This document shows, one piece after another, positions 1 to 7,071 of a DNA stretch of 16,826 nt. The position numbers and the translations under genes were made by a program. The stretch's first letter is position 1. Every line of letters begins with the position of its first letter. Location: NCBI GenBank assembly GCA_934569215.1, contig CAKTKF010000004.1, forward strand, positions 1 through 16,826. The letters run 5' to 3'. The notes beneath the pieces were generated by a model. It ran no database searches and was not told the DNA's origin. It was given only the letters and a program-made list of their open reading frames with translations. This stretch comes from an uncultured Oscillospiraceae bacterium (GTDB taxonomy: Bacteria > Bacillota > Clostridia > Oscillospirales > Oscillospiraceae).

Positions 1-59
1 TTCTTCGCCAGCACCAGTATGGCCTCAAGATACATTTCACCCGATTCCCGGACAGTCAT
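1..59 (-). CDS. DtxR/MntR-family metal-dependent transcriptional regulator (N-terminus only)
   Basis: Only the first codons lie in the window; the gene runs off the left edge. The translation begins MTVRESGEMYLEAILVLAKK, which matches the conserved opening of clostridial DtxR/MntR-like repressors, where this is helix 1 before the winged HTH. Such proteins bind Fe2+ or Mn2+ and repress metal uptake genes. An ATG nine bases further upstream (position 68) is in frame, but the AAGGAG ribosome binding site touches it directly, whereas it lies nine bases from the ATG at 59, so 59 is the better start. The specific metal and targets cannot be told from this fragment. Confidence 0.75.
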   Translation of the reverse strand, partial: MTVRESGEMYLEAILVLAK

Positions 60-68
60 TCGGCTCAT

Positions 69-116
69 CTCCTTTTTATAAGGATATCACACTTTCCCGC
101 CGAATGCAAGCGGCGG
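69..116 (-). promoter_or_regulatory. Promoter and RBS of the DtxR-like gene
   Basis: On the minus strand there is a -35 TTGCAT (109-104), a 17-bp spacer and a -10 TATCCT (86-81) preceded by TG in the extended -10 position. The ribosome binding site AAGGAG follows at 74-69. An inverted repeat CCGCCG-N8-CGGCGG (97-116) spans the -35 element and may be an operator, but no known regulator can be assigned to it. Confidence 0.55.
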
Positions 117-238
117 ATTTCCTGAAAAAAGGAAAGTTTCTGTTAAGAAGTCCGCCGGATAACATGCGGGCGGCCGTTGGGAGGATACCCCTTCGGGAAT
201 TGCGCACAATATGGTTATAAAAATCGCAAAAATGGTGA

Positions 239-267
239 TTTACAAATTTATTGTTTTGGTTTAGAAT
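239..267 (+). promoter_or_regulatory. Sigma-A promoter upstream of the AP2/Cys-repeat gene
   Basis: TTTACA (239-244), a 17-bp spacer and TAGAAT (262-267) form a good vegetative promoter pointing right. Two LacI-type operators follow immediately. The layout copies the transporter promoter at 10628-10600: the same -35 hexamer, the same spacer length, and three bases between the -10 and the first operator. The expected start is near 274, leaving a leader of about 160 nt before the first plausible gene. Between the leader operators and that gene (307-423) no other convincing gene is seen. Confidence 0.7.
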
Positions 268-270
268 ATA

Positions 271-284
271 GTAAAACGTTAAAC
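271..284 (+). promoter_or_regulatory. LacI-type operator (site A)
   Basis: GTAAAACGTTAAAC starts three bases after the -10 and covers the predicted transcription start. It matches the 14-bp palindrome GTTTAACGTTAAAC at 12 of 14 positions and is centred on CG, as is usual for LacI-family operators. Binding here should block initiation. Confidence 0.65.
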
Positions 285-292
285 TTAGTATA

Positions 293-306
293 GTTTATCG
301 TTAAAC
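293..306 (+). promoter_or_regulatory. LacI-type operator (site B)
   Basis: GTTTATCGTTAAAC is 13/14 identical to the palindrome GTTTAACGTTAAAC. Its centre is 22 bp from that of the site at 271-284, about two helical turns, so both sites face the same side of the DNA. Confidence 0.7.
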
Positions 307-435
307 TCTAAGTAGAATTTGAAGCGCATCTTCCGGCGATGAGGACGCCAGAGCTGTGGGGTACTTTGATGTTCTCCTGAGATATGCGGCGCGGAATCGG
401 CGGGCAGCCGGTTTCTGGGAAGGATGGGTGAAAGC

Positions 436-1293
436 ATGGAAAAATCAGATTGCGGACGGGTGGAGGTCGGCTACCGGGCGGGAAATCTTACCGTCGTCTC
501 CAAAACCGACGAACGGAAAAATGGATACACGGTCTGGCTGTGCCGGTGCGACTGCGGCGGCGCCGTCCGGCTGGACACCCGCACCCTTCAGCGCGGCACC
601 GTATCGGACTGCGGCTGTGTCACGAAGGTGCGGCCGGGACAGAAGGATTTGTCCGGGCAGCGGTTTGGTCGGCTGGTAGCGCTGGAACCGACCGGGGAGC
701 GGTCGGCGAAGGGAACGACCGTCTGGCGGTGCCGCTGTGACTGCGGAAAGGAAACGCTGGCGGAGGTCACCCAGCTGCTGCACGGCGCGAAGCGAAGCTG
801 CGGCTGTATGCGGGACTTGCCGCTGAAGGATATCGTCGGGCAGCGGTTTGGAAATCTGGAGGTCACCGGGTACTACGGGAAGGCCGCCGGTATGCACCGC
901 TGGGAATGCAAGTGCGACTGCGGAAAAACCGCCATCGTCGGTCAGACGCCGCTGCTGTCCGGCAAGACCCGGAGCTGCGGCTGTCTCAGAGCCAGAACCG
1001 TGATGGAGAACATGCAGTTCATCGGCGGAACGTCGGTGACGCGTCTGGAAAAGAACCGCAACCGCCTGTCCCGAACCAACAGTAGTGGCTACAACGGCGT
1101 GTACTATAACCCAAGGTCGGAAAAATGGGTCGCCCAGATCACATTCAAAAGCAGGACGTATTACCTCGGCTCCTTTGACAGGCTTGAGGACGCCGTGGAC
1201 ATGCGGCGAAAGGCGGAGACCCAGATTTTCGGGAATTTCCTCAGCTGGTACTACGGCCTTTATCCGGAGAAAAAGCAGGTTCAAAGCAGATAG
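436..1293 (+). CDS. Cys-rich triple-repeat protein with C-terminal AP2 DNA-binding domain
   Basis: Function is not known. The protein is 285 aa from ATG 436. An in-frame ATG at 424 abuts AAGG directly, so 436, with AAGGA and GGGTG upstream, is preferred but not certain. It has three copies of a module of about 60 residues, each with a hydrophobic GxxxGxL-type stretch, then W-x-C-x-C-D-C-G, then about 17 residues and C-G-C. Numbered from 424, the cysteines are 40/42/44 with 63/65, 103/105/107 with 126/128, and 162/164/166 with 186/188. They look like metal-binding knuckles. Residues about 220-275 (SGYNGVYY, W235, YYLGSF, EDAV) form an AP2 domain. In bacteria AP2 domains occur mostly in phage and mobile-element proteins, often beside HNH nucleases; no HNH motif is visible here. 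It is a single-gene unit read from the operator-bearing promoter at 239-267 and ends before the hairpin at 1305-1345. Confidence 0.8.
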   Translation: MEKSDCGRVEVGYRAGNLTVVSKTDERKNGYTVWLCRCDCGGAVRLDTRTLQRGTVSDCGCVTKVRPGQKDLSGQRFGRLVALEPTGERSAKGTTVWRCRCDCGKETLAEVTQLLHGAKRSCGCMRDLPLKDIVGQRFGNLEVTGYYGKAAGMHRWECKCDCGKTAIVGQTPLLSGKTRSCGCLRARTVMENMQFIGGTSVTRLEKNRNRLSRTNSSGYNGVYYNPRSEKWVAQITFKSRTYYLGSFDRLEDAVDMRRKAETQIFGNFLSWYYGLYPEKKQVQSR

Positions 1294-1304
1294 TAAGATA
1301 TGAA

Positions 1305-1345
1305 CAACGCCCCGAAGTACGGTCATTCCGCGTTTCGGGGCGTTG
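1305..1345 (+). terminator. Hairpin after the AP2 gene (terminator-like; palindromic repeat copy 1)
   Basis: A perfect 12-bp stem (CAACGCCCCGAA at 1305-1316 with TTCGGGGCGTTG at 1334-1345) begins 12 bases after the stop codon. No strong T tract follows on the plus strand, so termination is probable but not proven. The core 1306-1342 is homologous to the hairpin at 1956-1992. Confidence 0.5.
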
Positions 1346-1414
1346 ACGTGTTAAAAGCCTTGCGGCGGTTACTGTCAAGAGATAAAACGGTTAGAAGAGC
1401 GTGGGACATCGAGC

Positions 1415-1434
1415 CGACAAATTGAAATTTGTCG
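1415..1434 (-). terminator. Small hairpin after the glyoxalase-like gene
   Basis: CGACAAATT (1415-1423) and AATTTGTCG (1426-1434) form an 8-9 bp stem four bases past the gene's stop codon. There is no T tract after it on the minus strand, so a terminator role is tentative. Confidence 0.35.
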
Positions 1435-1437
1435 ATC

Positions 1438-1848
1438 CTATAGATCCTTTTCTTTATATGGTTTATTCCAAGAACCAATCTCAATGACATTTCCTTCTGG
1501 ATCAGCAATAAAGCAGGTTCTTTGCCCCCAAGGCTCGGTAGTTGGCTCTAATAAAGAAGCTGCACCGCAGGCGATCGCTTTTTTATATTGCAAGTCAACT
1601 TCTTCATATGTGTCAACATATAACGCCATTTCAGAGTGTGCATTTACTCCCTTAAGATACTCATATTTTTTGCTTGTAAGCTTTTCAAAATTGTTTCTCC
1701 CATAAAGCAAAAAGAGAGTTCCATCTTTTGATAAATAGACATTGTCAGTGTTTTCATCTTCTTTAATTTCAAACCCTAATACATCTCGATAAAAACGAAT
1801 CATTTTTGCCATATCTTTCACAAATAAGCCATACCCATCCAATCGCAT
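1438..1848 (-). CDS. Glyoxalase/VOC-superfamily protein
   Basis: This 136-aa protein has the double beta-alpha-beta-beta-beta pattern of the vicinal oxygen chelate fold. Repeat 1 covers residues 1-50 (LFVKDMAKMIRFYRDVLGFE) and repeat 2 residues 68-128 (HSEMALYV, then FIADPEGNVIEI, where the Glu is the usual metal ligand position). Family members include glyoxalase I, dioxygenases and antibiotic-binding proteins; the substrate cannot be assigned. The start at 1848 is fixed by a strong GGAGG seven bases upstream, not by the longer frame reaching 1920. The gene is clearly richer in A+T than all its neighbours, stands alone between two related palindromes and has its own promoter, all of which suggest acquisition by transfer. 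Confidence 0.85.
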   Translation of the reverse strand: MRLDGYGLFVKDMAKMIRFYRDVLGFEIKEDENTDNVYLSKDGTLFLLYGRNNFEKLTSKKYEYLKGVNAHSEMALYVDTYEEVDLQYKKAIACGAASLLEPTTEPWGQRTCFIADPEGNVIEIGSWNKPYKEKDL

Positions 1849-1895
1849 GGTAATTCCTCCATTTTGCTTATTGCCGTTGTCAAATCCCGATTGAT

Positions 1896-1915
1896 TGAAC
1901 TGACGTTCAGTATAG
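1896..1915 (-). promoter_or_regulatory. Extended -10 promoter and TetR-like operator of the glyoxalase-like gene
   Basis: On the minus strand TGCTATACT is an extended -10 element; no good -35 is seen at the right distance. Directly downstream, where transcription should begin, lies TGAACTGACGTTCA (1896-1909 on the plus strand), a 5-4-5 inverted repeat of the type bound by TetR-family repressors. No such regulator is encoded in the window. Confidence 0.4.
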
Positions 1916-1957
1916 CACACACGAACCCCGATAGCAGGCCATTTCCGGGCAGGTTAA

Positions 1958-1992
1958 CGCCCCGAAATGCGGTATAACAGCATTTCGGGGCG
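1958..1992 (-). terminator. Hairpin after the alpha-glucoside operon (terminator-like; palindromic repeat copy 2)
   Basis: A perfect 13-bp stem (CGCCCCGAAATGC with GCATTTCGGGGCG) and a 9-nt loop lie 14 bases beyond the pgmB stop codon. The T tract after it on the minus strand is poor (TTAACC). It is the only terminator candidate for the six-gene operon. Confidence 0.6.
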
Positions 1993-2006
1993 CTGCTGTT
2001 TTGGAA

Positions 2007-2642
2007 TTACAGCTTCAGCAGGTCGATGAAGGTATTCAGCGGGTAGGTCGCAAGACCGCTCTTGGCCGCGGGGCCGATGCCCGCGCTGTGGAAGCCGCCT
2101 GCGGCTGCCGCCTGAACGCCAGCCAGGGCGTCCTCCACCACCAGGCACTGCTCCGGGGGCAGATTCAGCATCTGCGCCGCCATGGTGAACACCTCGGGAT
2201 CGGGCTTGGAGTGGGTGATGTTGTTGCCGTCGGACACGGCGTCAAAGTATCCGCCCAGACCGATGCGCTCCAGAATCAGGGGCGCGTTCTTACTGGAAGA
2301 ACCGATGGCCAGCTTGATCCCCCGGGCGCGGAGGGCGTTCAGGGTGTCGCGCACCTCGTCGGACAAGTCGGCGGGGGTCATGAATTGCAGGGACGCCCGG
2401 TAGAGGTCGTTCTTCTTCTCCGCAAGGCGCACCTTGTCCTCGTCGGAAAGGGCGGGGCCGTGGTATTCTTCCAGCACGATCTCCAGACTCGCCATCCGGG
2501 AAACGCCTCTCAGGCGGTCGTTTTTCGCCTCGTCGAAGGGAATGCCCAGAGAGTCGGCCAGCGCTTTCCAGGCCAGGAAATGATAGTGGTCGGTGAAACA
2601 GATCACACCGTCCAGATCGAAAATAACTGCTTTGTAGTTCAT
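2007..2642 (-). CDS. pgmB: Beta-phosphoglucomutase
   Basis: This is a 211-aa HAD-superfamily enzyme. It converts beta-glucose 1-phosphate to glucose 6-phosphate through beta-glucose 1,6-bisphosphate in the cytoplasm. Motif I is FDLDGV with nucleophile D9 and acid/base D11. The cap opens with TDHYHFLAWKAL and continues with RLRGVSR (about 44-49), typical of beta-phosphoglucomutase. Motif II is GSSS (114-117), motif III SKPDPEVF with K146, and motif IV VVED with E170/D171. Length is normal for the family. It is the last gene of the operon, and its ATG overlaps the stop of the preceding GH65 gene as ATGA (2642-2639), indicating translational coupling. Its product is exactly what is needed to use the beta-glucose 1-phosphate released by the two GH65 phosphorylases. 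Confidence 0.93.
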   Translation of the reverse strand: MNYKAVIFDLDGVICFTDHYHFLAWKALADSLGIPFDEAKNDRLRGVSRMASLEIVLEEYHGPALSDEDKVRLAEKKNDLYRASLQFMTPADLSDEVRDTLNALRARGIKLAIGSSSKNAPLILERIGLGGYFDAVSDGNNITHSKPDPEVFTMAAQMLNLPPEQCLVVEDALAGVQAAAAGGFHSAGIGPAAKSGLATYPLNTFIDLLKL

Positions 2643-4801
2643 AATGCCGTAATTTCTCCTTTATCTTGGGTCAGTTCCGCGCGGTACCATTTACCCTTCA
2701 CGCAGAACCGGAACGAAACGCGCTCCCAGCCTTCCGGGAGGCAGGGATTGACCTTTGCGCCATCCTCCGTCACTTCCAGGCCGGCGAAGCCCTGGGCAAG
2801 CACCTTCCACGCACCGCCCGCAGCCGCGGGATGGGTGCCGCCGATGTACACGAGGCCTGCCCACTGCTTGCCGCCGCCGTCCCAGTCCGCTTTGGCGGAT
2901 TTCAGGAAGAAGGGGTAAGCGCTGGCAGCGTCGCCGCACCGGCAGGCGAGCAATGCGTACATGCAGGCGCTCAGGGACGAGCCATGCTCCGTCCGGGGGG
3001 AGTAGTAGTCCCAGTTGGCTTTCAGGACGCTTTGGGGGTAATCATTGTGGAAGAACTCCAGCATGGTCACCACGTCCGCCTGTTTGATCACCTGGGTGTG
3101 GGAGGCCACGCCGTAAGCGCCGCCCCAGTATTCTCTGGGGTCGAGGAGTCGGCTGCGCACAGTATCGACGGAGGTATCCTCTAAGTCAAAGTAGCCGTCA
3201 AACTGCTCGATGACGCCGTCGCTGTTGGGGGACGGGACGTACAGCTTGCGGGAGGCGTCCTCCAGCTTGGGCAGAAGATCTTCTGCGCCGGTCTGGGCGC
3301 AGAAGTCCCGATAAGCCTCCGGGTCGGCTTCTTTCAGAAGCTTCGCTGCCTGACATGCCCAGGAAATGGTGGCCTGGGCCATTTTGTTGGTGTAGGCGTT
3401 GTTGTTCACCCGCTCGTGGTACTCGTCCGGACCGATGACGTCGTGGATCTCCCACCGGTCGGAGGTGGCGCGTTTCAGGAGCAGGGAGTAATAGAACCGG
3501 GCGCATTCCAGCACGGTGCGCGCGCCGCCCTCGGCCAGCAGCTTGGTGTCCCCGGTGACGGCGACATACTGCATGATGGCTCTGGCTACGGCGGAGGAAA
3601 TATGCACCTGCTTGTCCTTGAAGAAGGTGCGCATGGGTCTTCCGGTGAATACGTCGGTGACATTGTAGTCCGAGCAGCCGTCGTAGCCGCCCTCCTGGCT
3701 TTCCCATGCGTAGAACGCGCCCTCCCAGCCGTAGCTCTTGGCCTTTTCCAGAGCGCCGGGCAGGGTCTCGATGCGGTAGCGCACCATGGAACGGGCAACC
3801 TCCGGCTGGGTGTAGAGGAAGTAGTCCAGAATGAACATTTCGCTGTCCCAGAAGATGGCGCCCTTATAGGTTTGTCCGGACAAGCCTCGGGCAGGGATGG
3901 ACAAATCGTCCCGGTGTCTGGGGGCGATGGAATTCAGGTGGTAGAGAGAGTAGTTGAGGGTGTCTCTGGAAACGTCGTCGCCGGTCAGCTCTACCTCGCC
4001 CACAGACCAGATGTTTTCCCAGTTGTCCGTGTGGGTGCGGAGCAGAGCGTCGAAATCGGCGGCTTTCAGCGCTTCTTCCACGGCGGCAAGGGGATTCGGG
4101 CAATCCAGCGTGGTGTAGACGGCGCTGACGCTGGTGAGGGTGAGGGATTCCCCGGCTTTCAGCGCGGCACAGCAACGGAAGCCACTCTCCCCTTCCGGAA
4201 CGGCCTGACCGCCCACGGCGATGCAGCGCCGCCCAACGGCTACCTTGTCCTTGCCGTTCTGGACGTCCGCAAGGCAGAAAACGGTGTCCCCGGTGACGTG
4301 ATAGTCAAAGGCGTTGTAGTGGGGGCCGTAGATTTCCCAGATGTTTTTGTCGATGTCCGCCGCGACCTCTACGGTCATGGGGGCGGACACGGTAACGGTG
4401 TACCGGGAGAGGATCAGGTGGTACTGCCCCATGTGGGCGGCGCGGCTGCTTTCCACGGTGACGGTTTCGGCGGCTGCCTGCCAGGTGGTTTTCCGGGAGG
4501 CAATGCCGTGGCGGTAGTCCAGGCTCTGGGTGTGGCTGAGAGGTTCTTTCTCCGGCAGGGCGAACACTTCTCCGTCCACCGAAAGAATCGTGTGCAGCGG
4601 ATTGGGGGCGTTCAGGGGTTCCCGCCAGCCGTCGCCTACCCGGTCGTAAATGCCCGCCAGGTTGACCGCCGCCAGCTGATCCTTGCCATGCTCGTCCAGG
4701 GTGCCGCGAATGCCGAGATATCCGTTGCCCACCAGAAAACGGTTGCCGTTATCGGCAGCCGCTTCCGGAGAAAAATCGTATCGTTCAATTGTCCAGGCCA
4801 T
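2639..4801 (-). CDS. GH65 disaccharide phosphorylase, paralogue 2 (nigerose/kojibiose/maltose-type)
   Basis: This 720-aa inverting phosphorylase should split an alpha-glucoside with phosphate into beta-glucose 1-phosphate and an acceptor. The N-terminal beta-sandwich begins MAWTIERYDF and carries GNGYLGIRG (25-33). The (alpha/alpha)6 barrel holds FWDSE (317-321), the acceptor-loop segment FTGRPMRTFFKDKQVHIS (385-402), the catalytic GPDEYHERVNNNAYTN (457-472, general acid predicted as E460) and the phosphate-binding HGSSLS. The start at 4801 has a GGGAGG site within the end of the preceding gene and lies two bases after its stop; a longer in-frame extension to 4975 lies inside that gene and is rejected. 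The acceptor-loop sequence recalls nigerose phosphorylases, but this is memory of the family, not a comparison. Kojibiose, maltose or trehalose remain possible. Confidence 0.9.
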   Translation of the reverse strand: MAWTIERYDFSPEAAADNGNRFLVGNGYLGIRGTLDEHGKDQLAAVNLAGIYDRVGDGWREPLNAPNPLHTILSVDGEVFALPEKEPLSHTQSLDYRHGIASRKTTWQAAAETVTVESSRAAHMGQYHLILSRYTVTVSAPMTVEVAADIDKNIWEIYGPHYNAFDYHVTGDTVFCLADVQNGKDKVAVGRRCIAVGGQAVPEGESGFRCCAALKAGESLTLTSVSAVYTTLDCPNPLAAVEEALKAADFDALLRTHTDNWENIWSVGEVELTGDDVSRDTLNYSLYHLNSIAPRHRDDLSIPARGLSGQTYKGAIFWDSEMFILDYFLYTQPEVARSMVRYRIETLPGALEKAKSYGWEGAFYAWESQEGGYDGCSDYNVTDVFTGRPMRTFFKDKQVHISSAVARAIMQYVAVTGDTKLLAEGGARTVLECARFYYSLLLKRATSDRWEIHDVIGPDEYHERVNNNAYTNKMAQATISWACQAAKLLKEADPEAYRDFCAQTGAEDLLPKLEDASRKLYVPSPNSDGVIEQFDGYFDLEDTSVDTVRSRLLDPREYWGGAYGVASHTQVIKQADVVTMLEFFHNDYPQSVLKANWDYYSPRTEHGSSLSACMYALLACRCGDAASAYPFFLKSAKADWDGGGKQWAGLVYIGGTHPAAAGGAWKVLAQGFAGLEVTEDGAKVNPCLPEGWERVSFRFCVKGKWYRAELTQDKGEITAL

Positions 4802-4803
4802 TG

Positions 4804-7068
4804 TTATGCCTCCCTGACATGCACCAGCGGTGCGTCCGTGACGGTCACTTTCTTGCCGTAAAGCTCCAGCGTAACGGGTGCGCCGGAGAGACGCTCCAGG
4901 GTCACCTTTTCCTGAGACACGGTGACCCGCAGGACGCTTCCGCCGGTCTGGATGGTGAAGCTGTACTGCTTCCACTGGGCAGGAATGCAGGGGGACAGGT
5001 TCAGCAGCTCGCCATCGCAGTTCAGACCGCCGAAGCCGTAGACAATGTTCATCCAGGCACCGGCAATGGACGTGGTGTGCAGACCCTCGCAGGTGTTGCG
5101 GTTGTAGTCGTCCAAGTCCATGCGGGTGGCAAAGCCGAAGTAATCCTCCGCCTTCTGCATACGACCCAAGCGGCAGGCCAGGATGGAATGGATGGACGGG
5201 GACAGGCTGCTCTCGTGGATGCAGCGGGGTTCGTAGAAGTCGTAGTTGGCGGCCAGCTGCTCCTGGGTAAACTCGGAGCCGTAGAGCACCATGAACATCA
5301 GAACATCCGGCTGCTTGATCATGCTGTTGCGGTAGATCCGCTCATACGACCAGTGGGAGTACAGGGGGAACTGATCAGCGGGGATGGCGGCGATGTCCAG
5401 CTCCGGCAGGTGGAAGTAGCCCATGTGCTGCTCAAACAGCTTGGTACCCTCGTCGTAGGGGATGTACATGCTGTCGGCCTTGTGCTTCCAGTCGGCCATT
5501 TCCTCAGGTGTGACGTTCAGCTTCGCCAAAGAAGCTTCGTCCATCTGCGCCAAGGTTTCCAGGGTGTAGCGCAGGGTCTTCTGACCCATGAAGTTAGTGT
5601 AGGCGTTGTGATGAACCATCATCTGGAATTCGTCGGGACCCATGACGCAGTAGTAGCCGTACTTACCGGTCACGGGGTCGAAGTCGCCCCGGGAGGCCAG
5701 CATCCGGCTGATCTCCACCAGCATTTCCGCGCCGCAGGTATACAGGAACTCCGTGTCCCCGGTCTGGTGGACGTAGTTCCACAGGCCGTAGGCAACGCCG
5801 GTGGAGGCTTGCAGCTGCAAGCTCGCGTGCTGCCACAGGTCGCAGCATTCCCGGCCGCTGATGGTGGCGATGGGATAGAACGCGCCCTTGCAGTCCAGCG
5901 CCGCGGCGCGCTCTTTGGCTTCCGGCAAGGTGTCATAGCGGAATTTCAGGAAGCTTTTTGCTGCCTGGGGATTATTGAACAGGTAGAAGGGCAGGCAGCA
6001 AACCTCGCTGTCCCAGAAGGTGTTGCCGTTGTAGGCTTCGCCGGTGAGTCCCTTTGCCCCGAACACCGCGCCGTATTTGGCGGTGTGGAGGGTCTGGTGC
6101 AGCTGGAAAATGCAGAAGCGGATGCCCTGCTGGTTCACTTCGTCGCCGCAGATCTCAATGTCGGAAACCTTCCACTGATTCTCCCACCAGGCGGCGGACT
6201 CCCCTTTCAGGGTCTCGTAATCCGTCTGCGCCAAAGCGGCGTTTGCTTCGGCAATTCTCTGAGGCAGGGTCTCCTGCTCGGCGGCGTTCTTTCCGGTGAG
6301 CAGAACCACCACGCGCTCCAGCTTGGCGGACTGACCGGGATGCAGCTCTACATGGAAGCCATTGGAAGCGATGCCCGCTTCCTCCTGCCAGGGGGTGCCG
6401 GGCAGGCCGCGGAAGGAAGCCGCGGCATAGACCTGCTGCTTTGTGGTCTTGGTAGCAGCGAGGATGCGGCACTGATTGCCGTCCGCGCCTGCCATTTCCG
6501 TCTCGAACATAGGCGCTTCCGTGCTGACGTGGGGACGGGTAAAGTCCAGGCCGGCGCGGAGGGTCACGTCGGCAGTACCGGTGACGGCTTTGACGGTGAC
6601 CTTCTGGCCGACGAACTGCTCTTTTTCCATGGAGGTAAAGCGCTCGAAGGCGACCTCTACCGTGGTCTTATCGTCCACGTGCCACAAAAAGCTTCTTCTC
6701 AGGATGCCGGTGCGCAGGTCAAGCACCCGGTGAAAGTCCGAGAAACGGCTTTTCGCCAGGTCCAGCGTCTCGCCGTTGCAGGTGATGCGGGTGTAGACCC
6801 AGTCCACGGTGTTCACCATGAACTCGGTAAAAGACAGCATTCCCTTGTAGCCGGACTTTTGCAGCATCCGGCGCTCGTAGACGCCGTTCAGATAGCTGCC
6901 AACCAGGCTCTTGCCGGAATAGCCCTCGTCAAAATAGCCGCGAAGGCCGGTATACTCGTTGCCGAGGGAGAAGATAGACTCCGCCGCCTGGCTGTGCTTC
7001 GGGTCGAACCCGTCCTCCGCAACGACCCAGGGGTGGATTTGAAAATAACGATCAGCAAATTTTCCCAT
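4804..7068 (-). CDS. GH65 glycoside phosphorylase, paralogue 1 (divergent active site)
   Basis: This 754-aa GH65 member shares the fold of its downstream neighbour but differs clearly. It has GNEYTGLRGYF (36-46), FWDSE (351-355), GRECCDLWQHASLQLQ (405-420) where paralogue 2 has the KQVHIS segment, and GPDEFQMMVHHNAYTN (477-492, general acid predicted as E480). The His that follows GPDEY in paralogue 2 is Q482 here, and HERV is replaced by MMVHH. The phosphate-site Ser pair is kept (HESSLS). These changes map to the acceptor side, so a different acceptor from that of paralogue 2 is likely; 3-O-glucosyl-rhamnose, kojibiose and others are all known in GH65. The start at 7068 lies three bases after the permease stop, with AAAGGA upstream. 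It is cytoplasmic and co-transcribed with the transporter. Confidence 0.9.
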   Translation of the reverse strand: MGKFADRYFQIHPWVVAEDGFDPKHSQAAESIFSLGNEYTGLRGYFDEGYSGKSLVGSYLNGVYERRMLQKSGYKGMLSFTEFMVNTVDWVYTRITCNGETLDLAKSRFSDFHRVLDLRTGILRRSFLWHVDDKTTVEVAFERFTSMEKEQFVGQKVTVKAVTGTADVTLRAGLDFTRPHVSTEAPMFETEMAGADGNQCRILAATKTTKQQVYAAASFRGLPGTPWQEEAGIASNGFHVELHPGQSAKLERVVVLLTGKNAAEQETLPQRIAEANAALAQTDYETLKGESAAWWENQWKVSDIEICGDEVNQQGIRFCIFQLHQTLHTAKYGAVFGAKGLTGEAYNGNTFWDSEVCCLPFYLFNNPQAAKSFLKFRYDTLPEAKERAAALDCKGAFYPIATISGRECCDLWQHASLQLQASTGVAYGLWNYVHQTGDTEFLYTCGAEMLVEISRMLASRGDFDPVTGKYGYYCVMGPDEFQMMVHHNAYTNFMGQKTLRYTLETLAQMDEASLAKLNVTPEEMADWKHKADSMYIPYDEGTKLFEQHMGYFHLPELDIAAIPADQFPLYSHWSYERIYRNSMIKQPDVLMFMVLYGSEFTQEQLAANYDFYEPRCIHESSLSPSIHSILACRLGRMQKAEDYFGFATRMDLDDYNRNTCEGLHTTSIAGAWMNIVYGFGGLNCDGELLNLSPCIPAQWKQYSFTIQTGGSVLRVTVSQEKVTLERLSGAPVTLELYGKKVTVTDAPLVHVREA

Positions 7069-7071
7069 ATA

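Noticed and set aside
339..380. Possible 13-codon leader peptide in the AP2 gene leader
   Set aside because: There is no ribosome binding site and no run of regulatory codons; such short frames are common by chance.
445..1326. Minus-strand open frame of 293 codons opposite the AP2 gene
   Set aside because: The plus strand has repeated Cys modules and an AP2 domain, while the minus frame has no domain and starts inside a terminator-like hairpin.
1350..1437. Remnant of a coding region between the AP2 gene and the glyoxalase-like gene
   Set aside because: A short plus-strand frame reading QEIKRLEERGTSSRQIEI looks HTH-like, but it has no start and is too short to assign; it is only a possible gene remnant.
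3416..4861. Plus-strand open frame of 481 codons opposite the second GH65 gene
   Set aside because: Antisense to a clear GH65 enzyme, biased composition, no family recognised.
4802..4975. N-terminal extension of the second GH65 protein by 58 residues
   Set aside because: It overlaps the end of the first GH65 gene and is Arg/Gly-rich; the family begins at MAWTIERYDF, which has its own ribosome binding site.
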